From NCBI GenBank assembly GCA_031551265.1, contig JAVBNU010000036.1:1-26319 (forward strand): 26,319 nt of DNA, written 5' to 3'. Each line of letters begins with the position of its first letter. Positions within the stretch are counted from its first letter, which is position 1. The notes under the pieces were generated by a model that saw only the letters and a program-made list of their open reading frames with translations, was not told the origin of the DNA and did no database searches. Positions 7,528 through 13,714 of this stretch are shown piece by piece. The DNA comes from JAVBNU01 sp031551265. GTDB lineage: Bacteria; Cyanobacteriota; Vampirovibrionia; Gastranaerophilales; Gastranaerophilaceae. The position numbers and the translations under genes were made by a program.

Positions 7528-8481
7528 TCATATGACGCTGCCAACTTTAACGCAAAACTTTATGTATAAACCGGTAAAAAGACTTTTTATACCTTTGTAT
7601 AGCTTTAGGCTCGTAAATTCGATAATTTTATTATCTTTACATAAAACAGATATAGATGAACCGCTCTTTTTGACAATAGTACCCGGCTTTTCGTGTTTTG
7701 TAGTGTTGTCTACGATTTTAAATTTATTTATGATGAAAAATTCGCGTTTGTGCCTGAAATAGCATTTTTGCCATGAAATTATACTTCTAATTTGCGCATC
7801 AATATTGGTTGAGGTGTTTTTAAAGCTTATCAGTACGTCATCAGCGGTAATCTGCGGATAATAAGAAGCAATAGATTCTTTTTGGGGGATAGGAATTAAA
7901 ATATCGCTCTGCATTTCCAACAATAACTCAATAAGAGCCTCTTTGGCAGTTTGAGCACATCTGCTTCGCAATACTTTGCCAGTGTCACCGGGCAAAATAG
8001 GAACGTTTTTCTGCATCAATATCGGCCCTGTATCGTAACCCTCATCCATTATGTGAAAAGTCACCCCTGTTTCTTTTTCGCTGTGTTTAATTACCTGCAT
8101 ATATGGATTTGGCCCTCTGTACCTCGGCAATAATGACGGGTGACAATTTATGCAGGCAATTTTAGGGAGCATTATAGTTTCTTTTTTAAGCTTTTCTCCC
8201 CAAGACGCCACAATAATCATATCGGGGTTCAGTTTTAATATTTCATCTCTAAATTCCTGACTATTGGCGCTGCGCGCTTTAATTTCGGGCAAGTTAAAGC
8301 TCTTTATATAAGAATAATCTTTGCTGGGGATAAAAATATCTTTAAAAAAAAGTTTTACAGGGTTATCCAAAACACGCTCATGGCGCATTACGCCAACAAT
8401 TTTGTTGCCCGACGCAAGACACGCCTGAATAACCGCCGCAAACATTTCACTATAACCAAGTACAACTATTTTAAATGCCAT
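7528..8481 (-). CDS. Formyltransferase of the Fmt/ArnA-N family
   Basis: 317 residues from ATG 8481. A Rossmann-like start (AFKIVVLGYSEMF) leads to the catalytic block INCHPSLLPRYRG and the Asp loop MDEGYDTGPIL. These supply the Asn-His-Asp triad used with 10-formyl-tetrahydrofolate. A C-terminal beta domain (ISFKNTSTNIDAQIRSI...) resembles the Fmt C-domain, and the length fits Fmt. The canonical MGTPxFA loop of methionyl-tRNA formyltransferase is replaced by LGYSEMFA, and RGAAPI by RGPNPY. A sugar-amine formyltransferase is therefore as likely as the initiator-tRNA enzyme. The frame is open to 8607, but that extension crosses a stem-loop and is Tyr/Phe-rich, so I rejected it. No Shine-Dalgarno precedes ATG 8481. 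Confidence 0.75.
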   Translation of the reverse strand: MAFKIVVLGYSEMFAAVIQACLASGNKIVGVMRHERVLDNPVKLFFKDIFIPSKDYSYIKSFNLPEIKARSANSQEFRDEILKLNPDMIIVASWGEKLKKETIMLPKIACINCHPSLLPRYRGPNPYMQVIKHSEKETGVTFHIMDEGYDTGPILMQKNVPILPGDTGKVLRSRCAQTAKEALIELLLEMQSDILIPIPQKESIASYYPQITADDVLISFKNTSTNIDAQIRSIISWQKCYFRHKREFFIINKFKIVDNTTKHEKPGTIVKKSGSSISVLCKDNKIIEFTSLKLYKGIKSLFTGLYIKFCVKVGSVI

Positions 8482-8513
8482 AATTATATTGTATATGAAA
8501 ATGAAATATTTAA

Positions 8514-8542
8514 AAAATATGTAAAATCTGTGAAACTTGTAA
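8514..8542 (-). promoter_or_regulatory. Possible promoter of the formyltransferase
   Basis: On the minus strand TTACAA (8542-8537), a 17-base spacer and TATTTT (8519-8514) lie about 33 bases upstream of ATG 8481. The same six base pairs at 8537-8542 read as TTGTAA, the -35 of the plus-strand promoter, so the two would be mutually exclusive. Confidence 0.3.
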
Positions 8543-8564
8543 ATTTTATGAAATCGTTTATAAT
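8537..8564 (+). promoter_or_regulatory. Plus-strand promoter reading through the small hydrophobic ORF
   Basis: TTGTAA (8537-8542), a 16-base spacer and a perfect TATAAT (8559-8564) predict a start near 8571-8574. No plus-strand gene lies downstream for more than 1.4 kb. The obvious product is an RNA antisense to the small ORF at 8619-8693. Confidence 0.5.
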
Positions 8565-8571
8565 TATAATA

Positions 8572-8692
8572 TAGGGACGTTGCATGAAAGCTGTAACTTT
8601 CATACAACGCTTCGTTCCCTAAATAAACAGAAGAATCATTTTTAGGACGAGTACAACTGCGAGTAGTACTCGTCTTATTAATTCTTTATTCA
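8572..8692 (+). ncRNA. Candidate antisense RNA (putative type I antitoxin)
   Basis: Predicted from the promoter at 8537-8564 and the stem-loop at 8646-8674, which has nine perfect base pairs (GACGAGTAC/GTACTCGTC). The stem-loop is followed by the U-rich stretch TTATTAATTCTTTATT, a moderate terminator. The RNA would begin with a 13-bp stem-loop (8578-8609) and be about 120 bases long. It would cover the whole of the opposing 24-codon ORF and most of the toxin mRNA 3' hairpin. The ends are inferred. The terminator U-tract is interrupted by A, so termination could be partial. Confidence 0.35.
8578..8609 (-). terminator. Stem-loop closing the small-ORF transcript
   Basis: A 13-bp stem with one G-U pair (CGTTGTATGAAAG on the minus strand) and a 6-base loop starts 9 bases after the small ORF stop. 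GGGA (8574-8577) and TCCC (8616-8619) can extend it across a bulge. The tail on the minus strand (TCCCTATATTATAA) is only moderately U-rich, so it may stabilise the 3' end as much as terminate. Confidence 0.45.
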
Positions 8693-8693
8693 T
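8619..8693 (-). CDS. 24-residue hydrophobic peptide (candidate type I toxin)
   Basis: ATG 8693 is preceded by AAAGGAGGTGAG, a full match to the 16S anti-Shine-Dalgarno with 5-7 bases spacing and by far the best ribosome site in the window. The frame encodes MNKELIRR, then a run of Val/Leu/Ala/Ile with one Lys, ending ILLFI and TAG 8621-8619. A short basic N-terminus followed by one membrane-spanning helix is the layout of type I toxins (TxpA/Bsr, Fst, Hok classes) and of other small inner-membrane proteins. The coding region itself contains a perfect 9-bp inverted repeat (8646-8674). A convergent promoter and putative antisense RNA support the toxin reading. No homolog is recognised by sequence. 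Confidence 0.6.
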   Translation of the reverse strand: MNKELIRRVLLAVVLVLKMILLFI

Positions 8694-8708
8694 ATTCTCA
8701 CCTCCTTT
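8694..8708 (-). promoter_or_regulatory. Strong Shine-Dalgarno with overlapping five-codon leader ORF
   Basis: The minus strand reads ATGGCTGAAAGGAGGTGAG before the peptide start. ATG 8716 begins a five-codon frame (Met-Ala-Glu-Arg-Arg) whose TGA lies inside the Shine-Dalgarno of the hydrophobic peptide. CCTCC at 8744-8740 in the same leader can pair with GGAGG at 8705-8701, which would hide the site. Together these suggest translational control of the peptide. Confidence 0.45.
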
Positions 8709-8768
8709 CAGCCATTTCTTCGTAAATGTCGATGCTGCCGGAGGGAGTCAGGAACTACCCTTATGATA

Positions 8769-8798
8769 ATTCTACATTAAAAAAGACCGACTTTTCAA
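8769..8798 (-). promoter_or_regulatory. Promoter of the small hydrophobic peptide
   Basis: On the minus strand TTGAAA (8798-8793), an 18-base spacer and TAGAAT (8774-8769) predict a start near 8762 and a 5' leader of about 69 bases. The -35 lies inside the loop of the upstream gene's terminator. The leader can fold a GGG-AGT/ACT-CCC hairpin at its very 5' end. Confidence 0.45.
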
Positions 8799-8810
8799 TC
8801 GATCTTTTTT
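8779..8810 (-). terminator. Intrinsic terminator of the HEAT-repeat gene
   Basis: Minus-strand stem GATCGA/TCGGTC (one G-U pair) is flanked by A6 and T6, so the A and T tracts extend the stem and supply the U-run. It begins about 20 bases after the HEAT gene stop. On the plus strand it has a C-A mismatch but is still followed by T6, so it could act in both directions. Confidence 0.75.
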
Positions 8811-8831
8811 GGTTTGAAGTTAATTGGTAGT

Positions 8832-9686
8832 CTAACCAACTGTAGTTTTCTTTTGTGGAGCTGCACCCGGAATAGATTGCCAGTTAGCAGCCATTATTTT
8901 TTTGAATGATTTTAAAGCTGTATCTTCTAATTCGCCTAGCTCATCAGCAGCCATAATTAACTCACGAAGAGGCAATAAAGCTCTTTGGTCGCGCAAAACG
9001 CCCAAGGCTGCTGCTGCACCGGCTCTAACTAAATCATTTTCTTGAGTATTTTTCATTACATCAATCAATGATGGTACAGGCTTCTGATCACCTAATTTAC
9101 CTAATGAAGTTACCGCATATATTCTTACGTTAACCCACTCATCAGTAAGCATAGTGATAATCTTGTCAACCGCTTTCGGGTTGCCGATTTCACCTAACGC
9201 ACGAGTAGCATCGCATCTAACGTTAACTTTTTCGTGATCTAAAGTTTCAATCAAAGCATCAGTGGCTAAGTCACCAACTTCGATTAAAGCTTCAGTAGCT
9301 GTGATACAAACTTGTGAATTTTCATCATTTAAAGCTTCAACAAGCGGTTCTACCACTTCTTTACCGCCTAAACGACCAAGTGCACGAGCTGCACGAACTC
9401 TAACGTCAACATTACGATCTTCACGTAAAGATTCGATTAGAGGCGTAGTTGCCGCTATGTCACCTAACTCACCTAGAGCTCTTGCTGCATACAAACGAAC
9501 TGAGCCGTTTTTGTCATTTTTTAATACGTCAATAAGCGGGTCTACTGCTTTAGAGTCGCCCATTTCGCCAAAGATACGCGCAGCGTTGTATCTCACTTTT
9601 TCAGAATTACTTTTTCTCAAGTCTTCTAATAACTCTTCAAAAGATTTCTTTTGTTGTTTTTTTCTTGAATTTACACTAATTACCAT
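8832..9686 (-). CDS. HEAT-repeat protein (PBS-lyase-type repeats)
   Basis: 284 residues made almost wholly of about eight helical repeats of about 31 residues, each with the signature 'VR..AA.ALGELGD..AV.PLI..L'. Examples are VRYNAARIFGEMGDSKAVDP, VRLYAARALGELGD and VRVRAARALGRLGG. A basic leader (NSRKKQQKKS) and a Lys/Thr tail flank the solenoid. Such E-Z/PBS-lyase HEAT proteins are scaffolds; in cyanobacteria some are phycobilin lyases, but the repeat alone does not imply that here. There is no signal peptide, so it is probably cytoplasmic. GGAGG lies 10 bases before ATG. It is monocistronic by layout, with its own terminator and a long leader. Confidence 0.85.
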   Translation of the reverse strand: MVISVNSRKKQQKKSFEELLEDLRKSNSEKVRYNAARIFGEMGDSKAVDPLIDVLKNDKNGSVRLYAARALGELGDIAATTPLIESLREDRNVDVRVRAARALGRLGGKEVVEPLVEALNDENSQVCITATEALIEVGDLATDALIETLDHEKVNVRCDATRALGEIGNPKAVDKIITMLTDEWVNVRIYAVTSLGKLGDQKPVPSLIDVMKNTQENDLVRAGAAAALGVLRDQRALLPLRELIMAADELGELEDTALKSFKKIMAANWQSIPGAAPQKKTTVG

Positions 9687-9859
9687 GTATGTCTTTCCTC
9701 CGACATTTCCTTCACACTTCTATAGTTATATAAACGATAGGAGATTCAAAATATTGCTTTTTATTTTAGATATTTTAATATTTGTTTACAAATCGGGTAA
9801 CAATTTCTATATTTAATATATAAAGGGTAAAAAGAACACTTATTTAATCTCGTATATTT

Positions 9860-9868
9860 ATTATAACA
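9860..9868 (-). promoter_or_regulatory. Extended -10 promoter for the HEAT-repeat gene
   Basis: The minus strand reads TGTTATAAT, an extended -10 with a perfect TATAAT hexamer, about 175 bases upstream of the HEAT ATG. A weaker closer candidate (TTGTTA, 17 bases, TATTAA) lies in the leader. Confidence 0.4.
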
Positions 9869-10030
9869 TATTTTTTGACTTCATCTATAATTTACATGTA
9901 TTATTTTACATTTTATACTAAATTGTTTTTATAAAAATACGAGTTAAATATTGTTAACTGAGCATGAATAATGTTTACAAAACTTAATAAAGTTTCAACA
10001 TAATTTACTATTATATTAAAGTGTTTAACG

Positions 10031-10036
10031 TATAAT
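10031..10036 (+). promoter_or_regulatory. -10 box for the pyrH operon
   Basis: A perfect TATAAT about 57 bases upstream of the pyrH ATG. The -35 region is not clear; the nearest candidates have spacers of 14 or 21 bases. Confidence 0.35.
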
Positions 10037-10093
10037 TAGATAATAGACTTAGTTTTGTAGTTGATACTTGAGAAAAATAAGACAGGATATGAA

Positions 10094-10813
10094 ATGTTAA
10101 AATATAAGAGAATCTTATTGAAAATAAGTGGAGAGGCCTTGCTTGGCGATCAGGAATTCGGTATTGCGCAAGAGCCTGTCGAAATGATAGCCAATGAGAT
10201 AAAAAAGGCGCGTGAGTTGGGTGTTGAGGTTGCTGTTGTAGTTGGAGGCGGCAATATTTTCAGAGGAATGAAAAACAGTAAAAAACTGGGTTTAGACCAC
10301 GCAAGCGGTGACTATGTCGGTATGTTGGCAACAGTCATGAATTCTATTGCGCTACAGAGTGCATTGAGAAAAATTGACGTGTCTTGTCGTGTGCAAACTG
10401 CAATCACGATGAATAAAATTGCTGAGCCGTATGTGCGTTTTCGTGCAATACGCCACCTTGAAAAAGGTAGAGTCGTTATATTTGCGGCAGGTACCGGCAA
10501 CCCGTTCTTTACCACTGATACAGCCGCAGCATTAAGGGCAGCTGAAATTGATGCAGGGGCAATGCTGATGGCTAAAAACGGTATTGACGGTGTTTACTCG
10601 GATGACCCGAGAATAAACAGCTCGGCAGTTAAATATGATCATATTTCGTACGAAGATATTATTGTAAAAGGTTTAAAAGTAATGGACACTTCGGCGTGTG
10701 CGTTGTGTCAGCAGAATAATATCCCTATAATTGTTTTTGATTTTGCGCAAAAAGGCAATATTGAAAAGATTTTAAAAGGTAATAAAGTAGGTACATACAT
10801 AGGAGAACAATAA
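10094..10813 (+). CDS. pyrH: UMP kinase
   Basis: Phosphorylates UMP to UDP with ATP in pyrimidine synthesis; bacterial PyrH is a hexameric amino-acid-kinase-fold enzyme. Diagnostic blocks are KRILLKISGEALLGDQ at the start, VVGGGNIFRG (nucleotide/UMP-binding glycines), ATVMNSIALQSAL, TGNPFFTTDTAAALRAAEI and KNGIDGVYSDDPR. The length of 239 residues is normal. The frame is open from a TTG at 10061, but ATG 10094 has AGGA 6 bases upstream and begins exactly where the family begins, so I chose it. It is the first gene of a five-gene operon and lies two bases from frr. Confidence 0.96.
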   Translation: MLKYKRILLKISGEALLGDQEFGIAQEPVEMIANEIKKARELGVEVAVVVGGGNIFRGMKNSKKLGLDHASGDYVGMLATVMNSIALQSALRKIDVSCRVQTAITMNKIAEPYVRFRAIRHLEKGRVVIFAAGTGNPFFTTDTAAALRAAEIDAGAMLMAKNGIDGVYSDDPRINSSAVKYDHISYEDIIVKGLKVMDTSACALCQQNNIPIIVFDFAQKGNIEKILKGNKVGTYIGEQ

Positions 10814-10815
10814 AT

Positions 10816-11376
10816 ATGGCACTTGAAGCATTATTTGCTGACGGCAAAGACAGAATGGAAAAGGCAATTGCCCAGCTAAAAAAAGAATTTTCTACAGTAA
10901 GAACAGGCAGAGCGAATCCGCTTGTTTTAGAGCGTGTTATGGTTGATTATTACGGAGTACCGACTCCACTGCGCCAGCTTTCACAGGTTACTGTGCAGGA
11001 TGGACAAACTTTGGTAATTTCACCGTTCGATAAATCGATTGTCAAGGAAGTTGAAAAAGCGCTTATCAAAGCTGAATTAGGTGTAAACCCCAATAATGAC
11101 GGTGTTGTTATCAGAATGACTTTCCCGCCATTGACAGAAGAAAGACGCAAAGAAATCACTAAAGATGTCAAAAAATTCGGTGAAGAGGCGAAAGTCGCTA
11201 TTAGAAATATTCGTCGCGATATGACTGATGATCTTAAAAAGCTTGAAAAATCTGAAAACCTAGCTGAAGATTTAGTTAAAGACAAACAAGACGAAATCCA
11301 AAATTTGACTGATAAATATACGAAAACAATCGACAATTCGGTTGTAGAAAAGGAAAAAGAGGTTCTCACAGTATAA
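10816..11376 (+). CDS. frr: Ribosome recycling factor
   Basis: With EF-G, splits post-termination ribosomes. It has 186 residues, the standard size. The signature elements are KDRMEKAIAQLKKEFSTVRTGRANP in the first helix, then VDYYGVPTPLRQLSQV in domain II, ISPFDKS, and the C-terminal triple-helix bundle with RRDMTDDLKKLEK. Its Shine-Dalgarno (AGGAG at 10801) lies inside the end of pyrH. pyrH-frr adjacency is one of the most conserved pairs in bacteria. It is followed after one base by cdsA. Confidence 0.97.
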   Translation: MALEALFADGKDRMEKAIAQLKKEFSTVRTGRANPLVLERVMVDYYGVPTPLRQLSQVTVQDGQTLVISPFDKSIVKEVEKALIKAELGVNPNNDGVVIRMTFPPLTEERRKEITKDVKKFGEEAKVAIRNIRRDMTDDLKKLEKSENLAEDLVKDKQDEIQNLTDKYTKTIDNSVVEKEKEVLTV

Positions 11377-11377
11377 A

Positions 11378-12280
11378 ATGAGTGGAACAGATGTAAAGAG
11401 TAATTCGCTGAAACGCCTAATTACAGGGTTTATTATAGGTATAATAGGTTTGTTATGCTTCAGTGCCGGTGGAATATTTTTATTTCTCTTGGTTACTGCT
11501 TTTATTTTTGCCGGATCTTTTGAATTGGTTAAAATATTGCGAGCAAAAGGAGTTAGCCCTTATATTACGATTGTTTTGGCTGTAAACTTTTTGTTTTTGA
11601 CGATTTTTGCATCAGGCAAACTTGATTTATACCCTTTTGCCATGGCGATCGGGGTCATAAGTTCGTTTTTAGCCGTATTATTTAACGGACATCAGCCTTA
11701 TATCGCGAATATTTCGTCTACAATATTCTGTTTTACTTATGGCTCTCTTCCTTGCTATATGCTACTAATTAGAGAGATGACAACGCCCAAATATGTCATA
11801 GACTTTTTACCTTTTTTTAATGCAGGGTTCTACTTCCTTTTATTGATCTTCTTCGCTGTGCTGTTTACGGATGTTTGTGCGTATTATTTTGGAAAAAGAA
11901 TAGGTAAAACACCACTGGCACCTGTAATCAGCCCTAAAAAAACAGTTGAAGGTGCTATTGCGGGGAGCATAGGAGCGATTGTAGCGGCCTTTATTATAGG
12001 CAGCCTAATCAAATTACCCTGGTATCACTCAATAATTTTAGGTGTTTTGATAACACTTTTCGCGCAGTTAGGCGACTTATGCGAGTCTTTGATAAAACGT
12101 GATGCAGGCGTAAAAGACTCAGGTAATGCTCTTGCCGGTCATGGCGGTTTCCTTGACAGAACCGACAGTTATATATTTAGCATACCTGTTGCGTATTTTT
12201 ACTTACACTTTTTTATCTTAAATAGTAACATTTTGCATCAAATAGTGAACGAATTAAGAAGGTTAATACATGCTTTCTGA
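11378..12280 (+). CDS. cdsA: Phosphatidate cytidylyltransferase
   Basis: Makes CDP-diacylglycerol from CTP and phosphatidic acid, the branch point of phospholipid synthesis, in the inner membrane. 300 residues with about eight hydrophobic segments. The family signature is near the C-terminus: SLIKRDAGVKDSG followed by GHGGFLDRTD, matching the S-x-x-K-R-x4-K-D...H-G-G-x-x-D-R-x-D pattern. The start is one base after the frr stop, and the end overlaps rnc by 11 bases. The gene for undecaprenyl diphosphate synthase, often found between frr and cdsA, is absent here. Confidence 0.95.
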   Translation: MSGTDVKSNSLKRLITGFIIGIIGLLCFSAGGIFLFLLVTAFIFAGSFELVKILRAKGVSPYITIVLAVNFLFLTIFASGKLDLYPFAMAIGVISSFLAVLFNGHQPYIANISSTIFCFTYGSLPCYMLLIREMTTPKYVIDFLPFFNAGFYFLLLIFFAVLFTDVCAYYFGKRIGKTPLAPVISPKKTVEGAIAGSIGAIVAAFIIGSLIKLPWYHSIILGVLITLFAQLGDLCESLIKRDAGVKDSGNALAGHGGFLDRTDSYIFSIPVAYFYLHFFILNSNILHQIVNELRRLIHAF

Positions 12281-12980
12281 TGAACGCAGAAAAAAACTGG
12301 AAAAATTGTTACAAACTCTGAATTTAGAGAGTTGTGATTTAAAAATCGTCAGTCGCGGCCTAACTCACACATCATATATTTATGAAAACGACTTAACGCT
12401 GTGTGATAGCTACGAACGCCTGGAGTTTTTGGGCGATGCTGTGCTAAAGCTTGTTGTGAGTAATTATCTATATACGACTTTCCCGGACTCTGATGAGGGG
12501 CAGTTAACAAAAATACGTTCAATCATTGTGAGTGACGTGTGTTTGGCTGAATTTGCCGCTGAATTAGACTTAATGGATTACGTGTTGTTGGGAAATGTTG
12601 ATTTCCATGCCGGCAAAATTCCTCATTCGATTTTAGCATGCGCTTTCGAGGGTCTGTTGGGGGCATTATACCTAACATCAGATTTAGAGTGTGTAAGCAA
12701 TTTTATAGTGGAGCAGATTAGAGACACCGTTGATGATATCGCGAATAATCGTTCTTACTATAATTCTAAGGCTATATTGCAAGAATACACTCAGGGAAAA
12801 AACAAGGATTTACCTATATATACTGTAATAGATGAGGTTGGGCCGGAGCATAATAAAACTTTTCAGGTCGAGGTCACTTATCAGGACTCAGTTTTGGCAC
12901 ATGGTGAAGGTAAAACTAAAAAAGAAGCACAGCAAAACGCAGCTACAGCGGCGTGTATAAAATTAGGGATTTTAGAATGA
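12270..12980 (+). CDS. rnc: Ribonuclease III
   Basis: Cleaves double-stranded RNA in rRNA and mRNA processing. 236 residues: an N-terminal nuclease domain with the signature YERLEFLGDAVL (E49, E52, D56) and DEGQLTKIRS (E76), then a C-terminal dsRNA-binding domain (about 163-235) ending KTKKEAQQNAATAACIKLG. The second metal-binding motif is usually ADxxEA(L/I)xGA; here it reads LACAFEGLLGALYL, so C124 replaces the Asp equivalent to E. coli D114, while E127 (E. coli E117) stays. The codon is TGC in a clean reading frame. The start overlaps cdsA by 11 bases and the stop overlaps rpe as ATGA. Confidence 0.95.
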   Translation: MLSDERRKKLEKLLQTLNLESCDLKIVSRGLTHTSYIYENDLTLCDSYERLEFLGDAVLKLVVSNYLYTTFPDSDEGQLTKIRSIIVSDVCLAEFAAELDLMDYVLLGNVDFHAGKIPHSILACAFEGLLGALYLTSDLECVSNFIVEQIRDTVDDIANNRSYYNSKAILQEYTQGKNKDLPIYTVIDEVGPEHNKTFQVEVTYQDSVLAHGEGKTKKEAQQNAATAACIKLGILE

Positions 12981-13615
12981 ACAGGAACAAAGTAATTATA
13001 GCTCCATCAATTTTATCGGCTGATTTTGCCAATTTACAAAGAGACATTGAAGCCGTAAGCAGTGCAGACTGGATACATGTTGATGTTATGGACGGGCATT
13101 TCGTACCAAATATCACAATAGGCGCACCTGTTGTAAAATCTATACGAAGTGTAACGAAAATGGTTTTGGACGTTCATTTAATGATTAATAATCCTGAAAA
13201 ATATATTCCTGACTTTGCAAAAGCAGGATCTGATATTATAACGTTCCATTATGAAGCTACACTTGAGAGAACAGGTACTGTGATTAAACAAATCAAAAGC
13301 TTAGGGAAGAAAGTCGGGATTTCAATTAAGCCAAAAACTCATCCTGCTGTCCTTGCGCCATTTTTAGACGACATTGATTTGGTTTTAATTATGACTGTTG
13401 AGCCGGGTTTCGGCGGGCAGAGTTTTATGCCTGATTGCGCAGAAAAAATTAAGTATGTGCATGAATTGAATAAAAATGTTATTATTGAAGTTGACGGGGG
13501 CATAAATGCAGAAACTGCAAAAATATGTAAGACCTACGGCGCAACGGCGCTGGTTGCCGGCTCTTATATATATGCTGCTCCTGATATTGAACAAGCCATC
13601 GTATCGCTAAGATAA
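12977..13615 (+). CDS. rpe: Ribulose-phosphate 3-epimerase
   Basis: Interconverts ribulose-5-phosphate and xylulose-5-phosphate in the pentose phosphate pathway; a TIM barrel using metal and two Asp. 212 residues. Family blocks are IIAPSILSADFANL, WIHVDVMDGHFVPNITIG (catalytic Asp and metal His), LDVHLMINNPEKY, LIMTVEPGFGGQSFMP and IEVDGGINAETA. The frame is open from 12953, but ATG 12977 overlaps the rnc stop as ATGA and starts at the family N-terminus, so I chose it. It is the last gene of the operon; only a weak 5-bp hairpin follows, so termination is not evident. Confidence 0.95.
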   Translation: MNRNKVIIAPSILSADFANLQRDIEAVSSADWIHVDVMDGHFVPNITIGAPVVKSIRSVTKMVLDVHLMINNPEKYIPDFAKAGSDIITFHYEATLERTGTVIKQIKSLGKKVGISIKPKTHPAVLAPFLDDIDLVLIMTVEPGFGGQSFMPDCAEKIKYVHELNKNVIIEVDGGINAETAKICKTYGATALVAGSYIYAAPDIEQAIVSLR

Positions 13616-13714
13616 ATAATACCGAACTACTAAACGGTAAGCTAATTTATTATTCCAGTTTTTTATGGATAATAGCCATGATAGGTTTACTGTCTTTAAA
13701 GCTAGGAGACTGAG

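Larger units (their letters stand above)
9687..10093. other. AT-rich divergent intergenic region
   Basis: About 400 bases between the divergent HEAT and pyrH starts, very A+T-rich with many A and T tracts. I see no ORF, tRNA or stable hairpin. It holds the promoters listed at 9860 and 10031 and otherwise no recognisable site. The HEAT transcript would have an unusually long leader of about 165 bases without an obvious riboswitch fold. Confidence 0.6.

Noticed and set aside
8482..8607. N-terminal extension of the formyltransferase to 8607
   Set aside because: It crosses the 13-bp stem-loop and promoter region, is Tyr/Phe-rich and unlike the family; ATG 8481 begins at the Rossmann strand.
10061..10093. 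Longer PyrH from TTG 10061
   Set aside because: No family homology in the extra 11 residues; ATG 10094 has a well-spaced AGGA.
10950..11369. 139-codon minus-strand frame opposite frr
   Set aside because: Ser/Phe/Leu-rich antisense of a certain gene; no start context.
12953..12976. Longer Rpe start inside rnc
   Set aside because: ATG 12977 overlaps the rnc stop as ATGA and matches the family N-terminus.
13617..13637. Hairpin TACCG/CGGTA after rpe as the operon terminator
   Set aside because: 5-bp stem with a 10-base loop and no U-run; too weak to call.
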